Source of the DNA: Kalaharituber pfeilii
Taxonomy: Eukaryota > Ascomycota > Pezizomycetes > Pezizales > Pezizaceae
Reading direction: 5' to 3'
Assembly (NCBI GenBank): GCA_015179045.1
Contig: WHUZ01000032.1
Coordinates: 124,001 to 188,000, forward strand
Length of the DNA: 64,000 nucleotides
Shown piece by piece: positions 48,054 through 59,052 of this stretch (position 1 is the stretch's first letter; each line of letters opens with the position of its first letter). Below the pieces are notes generated by a model, which was not told the DNA's origin, made no database searches, and worked only from the letters and a program-made list of their open reading frames with translations. Position numbers and translations under genes: made by a program.

Positions 48054-48744
48054 TCTAGAAATGGACAGGTGAACTCTAATAGGGATATGTAATTAGTGAA
48101 AGAGCTATATGGGCTATTTCTCTTTTATAGACCTTTAGAGACTTACTTGTTGCAAGCTCTTTTTCAGAGTCTAACATAATACCAGTAAACAAAAATTGAT
48201 CTTGTTGCTGCAGTACAATTAGTTAGAAACAAAGTAGAGAGTAGATTAGATAGAGATAGAGTAGAATTAGAGATGAGTGGATTTAGAGTACCCAATTGGG
48301 TTTGGTGTTGATGAGTTTAGAGATATGTAAACATGCAGTTATGGTTGTGTAGATGATAATACTAATAATATGTAACTGGAACAAGCTATCGGAATTTGCA
48401 TAGCGCAACCGGGTCAAGATCTCTCAGATGCTCCTGGCAGAGTCCAACCATTTTCCTGAAACTCCACTTAGATAGTGTCTGCTTATAGGACTATTTAGAA
48501 TTACAATCTAATTTTACAAATATAAGATTGGTGGTTTTGGGACACTAGGTTGGCATAGAAACATAGCGGCATTCATGTACTTAGGCGGAATCTAGTCTCG
48601 CGGGCGGAACTAAGACATGCTGCAACATGGCCCTTGGCGGCGTAATATAGTCCAGACTCTCTTCTGAGGCGAGTGCGTATTTATATAAATACCATATGAG
48701 CTTACTAAGCAGAATAGGGTCTGGGCACGAGACTACTATGTATA

Positions 48745-48913
48745 TACAAGATAAATATTAATCTACTTTATTTGACATTCCGCAAGACCCTTCCACCCCA
48801 ACGGCTTGTTCTCGTGCCCAGACTCTCTTGGCACGCTTAGATATCTGCCGCCGCTCCCATTGCGCCCGCGCCACAGGCTCCCGGCCGCTGCGCCCCGCCC
48901 TCACTGGGCGACG
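48745..48913. other. Flank with an extra copy of the TIR motif
   Basis: TTCTCGTGCCCAGACTCT (from 48811) repeats the terminal motif of the 5.7-kb element, 76 bp outside its right end and in left-end orientation. It suggests an older insertion or a truncated sibling next to the gene that ends at 48914. Confidence 0.5.
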
Positions 48914-50624
48914 CTATGTTCCCATACCCGCGCCCCCCAGCCTCCTCGCCCCCCCGCTCCCTCCAGGGCGAGCAGCGCCGTGCTCCGCACTTCCAGCAGC
49001 AGCCTCCTCACTTCCCCGCCCATGTGCAGGCTCGCCCTTGTCCTGCCCACTGATTCTGCTTCGCTTTGTCCGCCCCCGAGCACTTGCACCACGCACCCTA
49101 CCAGGACTTGCAGGAGAGGCCTCCTGAGGTTCGCCTCTTGTTCTGGCTATTCCCTTAGCGAGAACCACGTTGTGCGGGCCAGGATTCGTTGAGAGGCGGG
49201 GTAGCAGTTCCATGTTGCTTAGAACTGCCAAGGCGTCAGGAGTAGGCAAACTCCTTGCGGTGGGCCATTCGCCACTAACCGTCACGGAGTCGGCTGAAGC
49301 TTCTGAGGAGGATCTGTATATCAGGGGAGTGTACATGGTGGGGGCACTAGGAGAGATCATAGTGTCGACACCCTGACTTGTCCATTCATACCCCGTGCTG
49401 GCATTCGCCCTCACCCTCTTTCTCAGTGGGTTGGTGTTGGCGACGTGCTCAATTGGCTCGTCCGTGTATGAGGATTCCAACTGGCTTCTGGTCCGCTTGA
49501 GCCCGCTAGGTCCTGAGTGGCCAACAACAAGAGGACCGCAGGGAACATCTTCCCATACCCGTGGAGAGGTGCCCTGTGGCAACCGCTGCAGTGGTGCGGC
49601 GTGAATGCCACTTTCTGCTCTCCGAAGCCTATTCCTCGTGCCACTCATTGGCACAGACTGGTCATTGGAACTGCCCATATTTGACTGGATTGGAGCGGGC
49701 ACGGGCATTTGAACGGAGCGAGTTGGGGCTGTAATGCCTTCGAGGGGGCCTTGGACGTTATGCTGGGGCACCGGCTGTTGTACAGCCAGTACATTGTGCT
49801 GCTGGTGTGCTAACCACGAGGGGGCGGTGATTCCAGAAGGCCCTGTATTTCCCCCTTCCACGAATACTTCGTGACCTACGGTCACGTTCTGAAATTCACT
49901 ATTGTCAGCTCCACTTTATACGCTCATCACTTGGGACAACCTACCATACCTCTTCATCGTTAGTGACATCGTTATAGTATTCGCCCGAGTGTTGCACCTG
50001 CTGCATAACTTGCAGATGCTCCACATATTGGGTCTGTCTTTCCTCCCAGAGCAGCTGCTGCTCCACGGCGTCCACCACCTGCAGCCGTCTTCGAGTTAGT
50101 TGCATCTCGAAGATGGCTTTCCTGTGGTTTTGCGGAATATCCGCATCTATGGGAGGCAACGCTGCCGTTGCCGAAATTCCGCTTCTCCCATAGATGCTCT
50201 CCTCGAGAGCTGCACAATCTCTGAGCTCTCGCCGCAACTCTTGCAGGGTCTCGGATCGCCTTTGTGGAGGCAGGCCTCGAGCTGTTGCGTAGAGGCAAAG
50301 GCGGTAGACTTCCGCGCTGCGCTCAAGCGCGGCCTGGGAGGTATCGCCTTTGGCCGGCTGCATCGCCATCAGCGACCCAGGGCGAGCAGTCGGCCTTGTT
50401 GTGATTGGGTCGGGAGCGTGGGTTCCGCTTGTGATTGCGTGGGGAGCGTGGGTTCCGCTGGGGCTCGTGGTCGATGCCACTACGGTACGCGAGTTGTCGA
50501 CGTGGACGCCGTCGTTCCAGTCGACGACGGCGTTAGTGAATTGTTGCAACTCTTCGGGTTGCGCGTCGTTCTCCATTGGAGTAGAGAATCTTGGGGTTGG
50601 AAACTGGCTGTTGAAGGCATCCAT
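48914..50624 (-). CDS. Orphan helical protein, two exons
   Basis: Exon 1 is 50624-49950 and exon 2 is 49888-48914. The 61-bp intron (GTATGG donor, GCTGAC branch, TTTCAG acceptor) splits between codons and keeps the frame, giving 549 residues. I chose the ATG of MDAFNSQFPTPRF; an in-frame ATG exists 17 codons upstream. Residues of about 85-220 are predicted helical and charged (SETLQELRRELRDCAALEES, then RKAIFEMQLTRRRLQVVDAV). A THAP-containing short repeat precedes them. Exon 2 is Pro/Ser-rich and ends in a long Gly/Arg/Ala-rich basic tail (RGASARGRTKRSR), which could bind nucleic acid or be nuclear. No known domain is present. The C-terminal tail lies in a GC-rich patch unlike the surroundings. 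Confidence 0.6.
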
Positions 50625-53600
50625 TTTGGTATATAATTGAAAGAAATCGTCTAAAGAAATGTTTAAGAAAAACAACGTCCGAGAAACAAGGTCGTCGAGG
50701 GCAAGTAATTGACTTTATATACTTTCTTCCTTCCAGTTCTGTCTTCTCTTGTTATAATCGGTGCAAGGGCTCATGATATTAATCAAGGTGTTTATCAAGT
50801 TAATTGAATTAAATGTTGAGGAAAAAGGGTAAAACGAAATTCGTCCTACTTTGCAAAGCCAATCACTTCAATCATATTTTTGTTTAATTTTCTTTTTCAG
50901 ATCTGGAGTTCTGTTTCGTTACGTCTATTGACTTGTTTATGTAGCACGACGTGAATCCATAGCAGCACAAACTAGCGCCAAGGTTGGCGGGGGCTGAAGA
51001 AAGTGCAACCAGAGTATGAAGAAAGACATCATGAGGTAGCCATACGTGGCAAGCAGAACGGTTTATCCATGCCACAAGAAGACTAACTGCCTCTTTTTGC
51101 TTTTCTATTCTATTCCGTCGCAGCTGCAGTCTGCTGAAGGCGGAATTGTATGGTGATCTTGACGACGCATTTCAATCTTTGAGGCTCCCTTCCAAATTTG
51201 AAACCCGCCTCGATCTGGATGCTGCTGCGTCATAAAGGTGGATGTGTTGATTATACAAGCTACCACACATCGTCAATCTGCAATTCCAATTCCTTTCTGC
51301 GCGTGGGGTACTTGCATGACCTGTGTTGGAATTTCGCTTCTGATATGCAAGATTTATATGTGTGTGATGTGCGGGTAGGACGGGAAGCTTGCTTGCTTGC
51401 TTGTAGCAAGCTGACAAAAATCAGACACAGGTACACAAAAATTATCTAAGGGCACATGCTGAGACAATAACAAATAGAATTTGAGGGATGTGCGGTAGAT
51501 TTGTACGATACATTGCGAATTTGTGGCCCCCGCACCTTGCGATTGATCGACTCTGTCAAAAGGCGCCCTTACTGTTTCTAGTTGGGACAGACATGACGTT
51601 GAGCTGCATTAGCGAAGCGATTCCTTGCACTTAACACCGGCAACTACATAAGGAATCTCTATTCCACGATAGAGGAACACAACTGGCTGCTGGGCCAATA
51701 GCACAATGTATTCACTACCATGGTCCTTGAATCTTTTATACTTGCTGGTCAAACGTCTTGTTACATGACTGTACAAAGTTGCCCCCCCCCATAAAAAAAA
51801 AAAAAAAAATTTGATTGAAGCATATGCGCTAATTTTTTGAAACCACTGTCATACCGTAGCATACATAATCCTCCCCGCACACTGGAACTCCGCTCCAAGA
51901 AACACGAAACTTGGTTTTGGAATTTTCTTTTTTTTCCTCTCCTATAAACATGTCTTTTTGAACGGCATGAGACTAGGCTAGTCTTTTGGGGCAGTTTCGT
52001 GGCTGCAATTTTTCGTTTTTTTGTGTGCGGGGTTTTTTTTTTTTTACGGGGAGGGCGGTTTGTAGAATTATGATTGGATGACTTCGCATTTTTGTTTTTC
52101 AGGTAGGACGTGAGGGCGGGCTGAAACGTCTCAGAGCGGGATGGAAGAGGGAAAAAAAGAAAGGAAATTGGAAGTTACTGTGGAAAAGGAAATGAAACGA
52201 TTACACGACAATTGGTGGTTTTCCAAGTTTATTTGAATGGCAGGTCGAATGGTCATGCCTGGGGGCATAGGTAGGCGGGGTTATGGAGGACGGCAGGTAA
52301 ATGGCGGTGTGAGCGCGTAGGGAAACACGGTCTCTATCACTAGGTCCACTGCTTTGAGGTCATCAGGAGTTGTATAGTGGTCACATATGAGAACGCGGTA
52401 TGAATGAATGAATGAATGAAGTATACCCTGAAAGGAATGGAAAGAAGAAGTCTGTGTGTATAGATATGTAGACGATGAACTATGTACATGCCCTCCGGAC
52501 CGTGTATTTAAGCTTCCCTCATGAGCCCTCAGATCGTACTCACACGTGACTGGTGTGCACTGACCTGACATCGACTTCCTTACACAGTATCTCCGCCTCT
52601 GAGTTACTAGGCCTTCACATGTACCCAGCCGCACTGGCCTCCCACAGCGGTAGGTACGTGCCTGAGTGTTGGCCGTCTAGATGGACGACAATGGGAGATC
52701 GTACAGGTCGAACCTGTCATACAATATCGGATCAACCGTTCCAGCACCGTAGCTTGGGCCGGCGTGGGTTATGGTGATATTCTATGGATCCGCATTATAG
52801 CGTGAATACTAGTAGTAAGGGAACGATGAGCTAGTCAAGTGTTAGACTACTACTACTTTTTTCCTATAGTAAAAGGCCCAATTATACAAAGTCAAAGCGG
52901 AACTTTCTCTAATATAATAAACCTATTTCAATGCATCAACCCTGACATCGAACTCGCCAGAGATGAGTTCTACGATGAGCCCCCCAAATATTCTATTAAC
53001 GAATGAATTTCCAGATCATTTGCTTTAATCAAATACCAATATCTCCGACTGTTGTAGCAACAAGGAAACTCACCTTGCTGAAAGAAATTACTAACTAACC
53101 CCTCAGGGCTTCCATTTTCCAGTTCCATCGGGCCAATCTCACGACCATTTCTTCAGAATGGGGCATGCGTTGGAATTCCATGGGATGTTGGATATGTTCT
53201 TACCCCGCATGTGTGCTGTTCTGACTACATTGAAAAGCTCACATTCTAGAGCCATTGAAAAGAAGTTTGCAACACCTCTTCCAAGATGTCATCGTTTATT
53301 TATATGGATCTGATGGTTTTTATTAAAGCAAAAGGGCGTTTTTCGGAAGCAATATCCTTCAAATACGATTACCGCATTTTACAAACTTGGTAGCCTTCTT
53401 GAAGCTAGGTGTCAGATCAACGGTGAACTTTTTACCATATACAGGGCCCGTTACATCCAGCTACTCAGTTTCCACAGTATACACAGCTATACTTTCTATG
53501 ATCCCAATAAACCCCCAACGTCCCAATTGGCTCGTGCCGGCAAAATTTGATCCAATAAGACACGTTATCCAATATGAGAGGATCCAATATGAGAGACTTG

Positions 53601-54270
53601 ACTGTAGGGTGGATTGCCCGGGCTAAGTAATTGCATTGGACCGCAGGCATCGATGATAGCAAGAACTTTATGGAATCTTTCATGTGCAGTGCGAAATATG
53701 GAGTGCATTTGGATTAGCATTGGATTCGGACTTCGTCCATTAGACATTCTGATACGGCGGTCATGACATTCACAATACATCTCTCTACGAATTTGAACAT
53801 TATCTTTGTGTTGGCAGTCGTACGTCGGTCCACGTCTACGCTGCCCTTAAACTCGATTAAACATATCAGCAGCAGGATCCTTACTCTCCTTTGAAACCCT
53901 CCGTCCCGCCCTACAGAGAATATCATAAAGGTGCTGAAGTGGGATAGGGTCAGAGGAGAGAATGTTGAAAAGATTGGAGGCGACATAGAACTGGGCGTGG
54001 AGGAGCATCGCCTTCATTGCAACTTTTGTTTGCCCAAGTCTGGTTCGACAACCCAATCAGACAGTCAGTATCAAGTCGGGCTGGGCAAGGTACAATGCTG
54101 TTTCATTTAACAATGCAAGGAGGCAGAGGGCGGGGGCCATCATAGGGGAAACCAAGCAACCTGGAACAAACGGCCTGAAGCTGGTGGCTGAGTTTAGTCA
54201 TCCTTTCCAATACTACTGCTGTGAAGGGGTGTGCGATTTAGAGTCACTCCCCTCAACTTCAGCGGCTAGA
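50625..54270. other. Non-coding region, few features
   Basis: The first part is the promoter side of the minus-strand orphan gene. A (GAAT)n microsatellite lies at 52401-52420, a C-run followed by an A-run at 51783-51808, and a T-run near 52033. A 15-bp tandem duplication GATCCAATATGAGAG lies near 53570-53595. On the minus strand 54056-53565 holds three overlapping sense-like frames that might be a decayed gene, but no motif or splice sites could be fixed. Confidence 0.4.
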
Positions 54271-54394
54271 AGAGAGGGAGCTTTTTTTTTTTTTTTTTTT
54301 TTATTTCACGTGACCCCTCTTGTAGCTGTTCGCCATGGCAGGGCCCCTGGGTCTAAACCCTCAAAGCCCGGAGGCAGGCTTGAGAGAGGGAGCT
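54271..54394 (-). mobile_element. LINE-type tail, 100 bp, subfamily C, with 12-bp duplication
   Basis: Element 54283-54382 lies between perfect copies of AGAGAGGGAGCT (54271-54282 and 54383-54394). On the minus strand it starts CAAGCCTGCCTCCGGGC, ends in the subfamily C hairpin (CCCTGCCATGGCGAACAGC..AGAGGGG), then GTCACGTGAAATA and poly(A). It shares the CCGG/CAGGC block with the element at 31120. Confidence 0.8.
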
Positions 54395-54817
54395 GCTTTA
54401 TGTAACCTACAGGCTCTCTCGAGCTCCTTCACCATTGGGTCTCCTCGATATATACAATATACAAGTTTTCGCTTAGTAGACAGGGTTATAATACTACGGA
54501 ACGTTTGTAAGAGAGGAAATACTACACCGTCAAGTTCAATTCCAGGTTTATGTTCGCACAACTGGCAGCAGTGTTCCGTCGTTGTAAATTTCCTAGTTGA
54601 TATGCCTACGAATTTGATGAAGATAATTCAATGAAGTTACATCAGAAAACAACAGAAAGACAGCAAACGAAAGAGGCAACACAATGGCGTCGTTCGGCCA
54701 GCCTAGTCACGATTTGAATGACCTACTTTGCTTTGATAGCGAGTACAACTAATAGAAATATCAACAACCCTAGCTCGTTTAGATCTCTGAGATGTAATTT
54801 AAAAGAGAATTTGGCTA
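54395..54817. other. Non-coding, nothing recognised
   Basis: No gene or repeat is supported. Confidence 0.45.
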
Positions 54818-54897
54818 TTTTTTTTTTTTTTTTTTGAGTCACGTAACCCCGCATACAGGCTACCAAACCCCGCATACAGGCTACCAGCCTATGGCAA
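54818..54897 (-). mobile_element. LINE-type tail, subfamily B, with internal duplication
   Basis: On the minus strand it starts TTGCCATAGGCTGGTAGCC, keeps inner stem GGCT/AGCC, and ends GTTACGTGACTC plus poly(A). The 3' strand of the hairpin (GGTAGCCTGTATGCGGGGTT) is present twice in tandem. Only TGGCTA is shared by the flanks, so a target duplication is doubtful. Confidence 0.7.
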
Positions 54898-57340
54898 TGG
54901 CTACATTTTTGGATGAGATGGTGGTAGAGGAGGAGCAGGTGGTAGTAGCGTTGTTCAGCGGCGACGAAGAGAAAAACTGAAGGAGCTTGTGGAGAGTGAA
55001 AGGGACTGTAGGGCGGGGTAAATCGCCCATGCCCCGTTTTTCTGCATTAGGAAGTTACATCTTTCAATGGCGCCCGGTTAGGGTGGAAGCTCTGCGTGCT
55101 GGGGGGCAAGCAGAAGTATTACCTGCGAGAGCAAGTCAATGTGTTCAGGTCATGTGGGCGGATGCGAAGGAAGAGAAAAGTAGGCTCATTGATGCCGAGA
55201 AGATAGTGTGAATTTTTTTCAAGTAGGTAATTTGCGGCTAATGAAATGCTACTGTAGACAAGTATGCCATGTACTTACGTATACACTTAAGAAGGTACTT
55301 ATGGACGGGGCACTAGGCTACCTGCATATGTACATACACTCAGATCTGTCATATTGGTAGCCTCGCCCCCAGTCACATTGGATAAGGCTCGGGTCCGCAA
55401 CCTTTATGCAATTTCACAGGTTATCCCGTAAACCAATTCTTTATATAAATACAGGCGGCAATACCTATAGTGGCACGTAACATAAAGACGAGACTATACG
55501 GGAGCAAAAAAATAAATTTAAAGGTAATAGATAAAGGCTTGCTTCAGGTGGGTGCGTGCCAAAATTCAATAAGTAGAGAATGGGTTCTTTTCTAGACGTT
55601 GAAGTGCTTTGGTATTTGAGAAAGGATTCCATGCCGTGCGAAGGAGATCAGAGAGTTCATGATACTAAGGGAGTATTAAGGGTTGTTGGTAATACAATAT
55701 CTGAGGTTACCTAACGTTGTGGGAATCAAAGCAGGCTAATCCTGGATGGAACGGTGGAGGCAAGGAGGCGGGAGGCGAAATGGAATGCAGCATTTCAGGA
55801 AACTTGTTTATTTCGAAGAAGGGAATGAGTGCCTACACAAGTAAGTACTTACAGTATATTTACAGTGTGGTGCTAAACACCCTGTCGAGATTCGCGATAC
55901 TACTGCGTAAGTACTTGATGCTTACTGTCGTGTCTGTAACCACTACTTTGGCCTGGGTTCATCAATTACATGGTTCACTACCTACCTACTTTCTTGCTTA
56001 GTATTTACTTTCTTGCCATGACGTAAACTGCCGGATACACACATGATCAATCTACATATCTACTACTGTTACTAGGGACGAGGAGACTACTAATCAAGTA
56101 CTTACGTAAAGCCCCTCTCTCACCCCCGCAGCCGCCTACCTGGCTGCCTGTCTGCCCGCCTCCTTGCCTGCAGAGTTACATATGTAAGCATGTATTCAAC
56201 CATTTGGAAGCGAGTGCTTTAAGGGCTCGATTATTGCTCAACAACTTGTCTAATTTAACATATCAGCATCGCCCTTGAGGTTTTTATGGAGATTAGGCAA
56301 CGCCTGCTTAACTCCATGAGTGAAATAATGACTTGTGCAACGGAAGGTGTTGATGTTGGTTTTGAGAAGGTTGGTGGAACCAGGTTAGGATACGAGTTGA
56401 GGTTGCAGTGAGGAGAGTTGAAGTGGGGACCAGTTGTGCAAGGTGTCGATGGGGTTGGCAGGGGCGGGAGTATGTGTTTAGGTGCCACGAGAGGGGGTTG
56501 GTAGGGTGGTTTTGCGGTGGGTGGTGAGATTTTTAACGATAAATTTTGAGCTTCCCCCAACGCTGAAAGTACATACTGCGGCAAATTTTATGCAATACCC
56601 ATGCACGTGTGCCTTCCTGGTAGTATGTCAAAGTACCACTACTGCCCGTATACTTAACAAGCCGGTTCTTTATACTGTACACATTCGTCGAGAAATCTGA
56701 CTACAGTCCCGATCCAGACGTTACCATGTCGTTTTGTAAAGTCAACTATGTCCCACTACTAACGAACCTTACATGTTTTTCCAAAAACCAACGGTTGTAG
56801 ATACACCTGAATAACATGACGGAGGGTTATGTATGTATGCCTTATTGGTGTTTGTGCATTGGATAAGGTTTGTTTTTTTCTAGAAGCACCGAGTCGTTTC
56901 GTAACCTCATTTGGTAGCACAACGTCCCACCTTCCTTGGGGGTATGCGCGATGAGTGAATGATCCTTTTGTAATCGTCAGTGGTGTGGTGAAGGAGGGAA
57001 GCTGTGCATGAGAACTCAACGGGACTGGAAACATATATATCGTTGGCCTAGGCCCTTCCCTTGGTACGCGGCGGCAAAAACGTGATTGACAATATAGTGT
57101 TACAAGTCTAGATCTACCATTCCTGGTGTCGTGAACTTGGAAGGTGAGGGGGCACCACATTTGCCAACGTGAGACTTGCACGTGCGGAGGGCATCTGGAT
57201 CACGGGGAGTCCAGTCTGCGAATGCGACGTTGAGGTGTTGCGGTGGGATGGGGAACGAGTTTTGAGTACATAACCCCGAAGCTTACCCTAGCCCTTTACC
57301 CACGCGACGTAACCCTGGGCTATTGATAACCCTACGTATA
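54898..57340. other. Non-coding, nothing recognised
   Basis: Open frames (up to 140 codons on minus at 56759-57181) lack domains or splice structure. Repeated GTACTTAC-like strings near 55275-55920 are short and irregular. No gene is supported. Confidence 0.45.
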
Positions 57341-58265
57341 TACAGTGCCATGCAGAAAGTATTCGGCACTAGGAAGTATAGGGATAAGTGTGCTATGCAA
57401 TATGCGGATCGAGTCTGTACTTGACATAGGCTTACTACGAAAATATTGGACTGAAAAGAATTTTAAGGGTCGTATATGGAGTGATGAGCGTTCAGTTGAG
57501 AGAGGAAAAACAGGTGAAGCTGTATGAGTGTTTCACCGAAAAGGAGAAGTTTATGCACCCGATTGTGTTCAGCCAAAGAGGACTGCAAAGGATATTTCAG
57601 TGATGGTATAGGCATGTTTTTGGGGAAATACCAGAGGTAAGTACTTTCACCTTCTTTCTTCGTCTCTAATACTTATATCTAGATATAGGCACAATTGAGG
57701 TGATTGAAGAAAACCGAGTGAACGCTAAAGTCTATATTACTATACTTAAGGAAAGGCTTTTACCTGTTATAGCACAGGTTAAGGCTGCAGGCGAGGATCC
57801 TATTTTCCATCAAGATAATTCTCCAGTCCATACAGCTAAAAGAGTCCAAAAATTCTTTGAAGAGAACTCTATAGAGGTTGCCGAACATCCTGCTTAATCT
57901 CCAGACCTCAATCCAATTGAGCTCGTATGGGTACATCTTAAATGTCAATTAAATAGACGTTTTCCGGAGATTGCTCAAATGTCAGAAAGGCCCAAGACAG
58001 TGGGAAGAGCACTTGGAGATGCAGTTGTTGAGTGTTGGAATACTATACCATCAGAACTCTTTGAAAGTCTATATAAGACTATGCCAAAGAGAGTTGCTGC
58101 AGTTCATAAAGCACAGGGTTGGTATACAAAATATTAATTGTTCATGTTTTCTCTCTATGTATATACTCTCATCAGCCTATGTCGAATACAGACTCGATCT
58201 GCATATTGCATAGCACACTTATCCCTATACTTCCTAGTGCCGAATACTTTCTGCATGGCACTGTA
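57341..58265 (+). mobile_element. Tc1-family transposon, DD34E, decayed
   Basis: Element 57343-58263 has 90-bp terminal inverted repeats (57343-57432 and 58174-58263) that start CAGTGCCATGCAGAAAGT and differ at three places, all transitions. TA flanks both ends. At 921 bp it is shorter than full-length Tc1 elements because the DNA-binding N-terminal part of the transposase is missing. It is non-autonomous, but its ends look able to be recognised. Confidence 0.9.
57434..58137 (+). pseudogene. Tc1-type transposase remnant
   Basis: The frame begins in the middle of the catalytic domain with WTEKNFKGRIWSDERSVERG (first Asp in WSDE). It passes two stops where tryptophan is expected (TGA after GEAV, TAG after SVMV). 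It is interrupted by a good 52-bp intron (57637-57688, GTAAGT..TATAG with a CTAAT branch) and continues VIEENRVNAKVY. The second Asp is in FHQDNSPVHTA and the Glu in SPDLNPIELVW, with 34 residues between them counting one TAA stop. That spacing defines the Tc1 DD34E group. The protein ends at TAA 58135-58137. The N-terminal helix-turn-helix is absent. Confidence 0.9.
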
Positions 58266-58762
58266 ACAAACACGCTGCATAGCCACTTACAAGTATTTGT
58301 GATGTCTGCATACAATTGTAACCTTAAAACAATTTTAACCTCGGAGTCATTCCCTGCTACGTTCAAGTACTCTCGGACATCCCAACATACGAACCCTTTT
58401 TTTTTATCCCACTCCGCTCGCTTTCTATTTGGAAACAATGCATGTTCAACGAGATTAGTAGTACAGGGACAATCGCGTAGCCAAAAACAAAAACAAAAAA
58501 ACGGGGCTTGGAGCCTCTACATGGCATATATGAGACCAGCTTTGCACTTAAGCAGCCCAGAAAGTAAAATTTGGAGTTAAGAGAGGGCTAGTTCACACAA
58601 GATTTCCTTTTGGGATAATAGGACTTGATTTATTATTACAAACATTCCCCTCATCTCCAGGTCCTTTACTCATCGCCATGACTCCCTCCCCCTAATTCCC
58701 CACTTTTCTATTCATACACCACTCATATTTATATTCCCTCACCCCCGCCCACCCCCTCAATC
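58266..58762. other. Non-coding, 3' flank
   Basis: It lies between the Tc1 element and the end of the minus-strand small-secreted-protein gene; nothing else is recognised. Confidence 0.45.
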
Positions 58763-59052
58763 CTATCCCAAAATCCCACAATCGCTCTTACATGACTTGA
58801 AATCCTGCGCAAGGCCCTCGGTAATCGTATACGGCAGCCCGCAGCGGTCCGCGCAGTCCGCCATCGCGCCGCACCAGCAGCCCTCAGGGTAGGTGCCCCC
58901 CTCGTGGCAGGGGAGAGCGGCGACGCAGTTGAGGTAGCAGACGCCGCCGAAGATGTCCTCGAGGCCTTGGGGGTGGGGATGGCGAGGGAGGTGGGGAGGA
59001 GGAAGAAGCTGAGGAGGGTGGTGAGTGTGAACATGGTGGTTGTGGCGTGCAT
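58763..59052 (-). pseudogene. Small secreted cysteine-rich protein, frame broken
   Basis: The ATG at 59052 (or 59034) begins a clear signal peptide, MFTLTTLLSFFLLPTSLA. In that frame the following sequence is Ala/Arg-rich with no cysteine. In another frame, from about 58975 to the TAG at 58763-58765, the sequence codes a compact peptide of about 69 residues with nine cysteines, including a CWCG and a DCADRC motif. The two parts meet in a CCCCCAAGG run near 58968-58979, where a one-base indel would join them. I see no GT..AG pair that would do so by splicing. So this is a recently broken small secreted protein (effector-like) gene, or a sequence error. No specific family is recognised; the spacing only loosely resembles CFEM-type proteins. 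Confidence 0.6.

Larger units (their letters stand above)
43019..48744. mobile_element. 5.7-kb TIR element with 9-11-bp duplication (Mutator-like)
   Basis: Position 43028 starts TAGTCTCGTGCCCAGAC and 48735 ends with its exact complement, GTCTGGGCACGAGACTA. CTATGTATA directly precedes the left end (43019-43027) and follows the right end (48736-48744). With the two shared bases the direct repeat is 11 bp, TACTATGTATA. Perfect 17-bp ends with a 9-11-bp duplication are what Mutator-like (MULE) transposons leave. CAGACGC and GCGTCTGG motifs recur near the left end. No complete transposase remains. Instead the interior holds LINE, integrase, hAT-type and minisatellite pieces, so this is a composite or much-invaded copy. 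Superfamily assignment is inference from the duplication length. Confidence 0.65.

Noticed and set aside
51783..51808. C-run plus A-run as another retroposed tail
   Set aside because: It lacks the hairpin and a target duplication.
53565..54056. Possible decayed gene on the minus strand
   Set aside because: Three frames look partly sense-like, but no splice sites or domain could join them. Mentioned only in the regional note.
56759..57181. 140-codon minus-strand frame
   Set aside because: No motif, no conserved pattern and no promoter or splice context.
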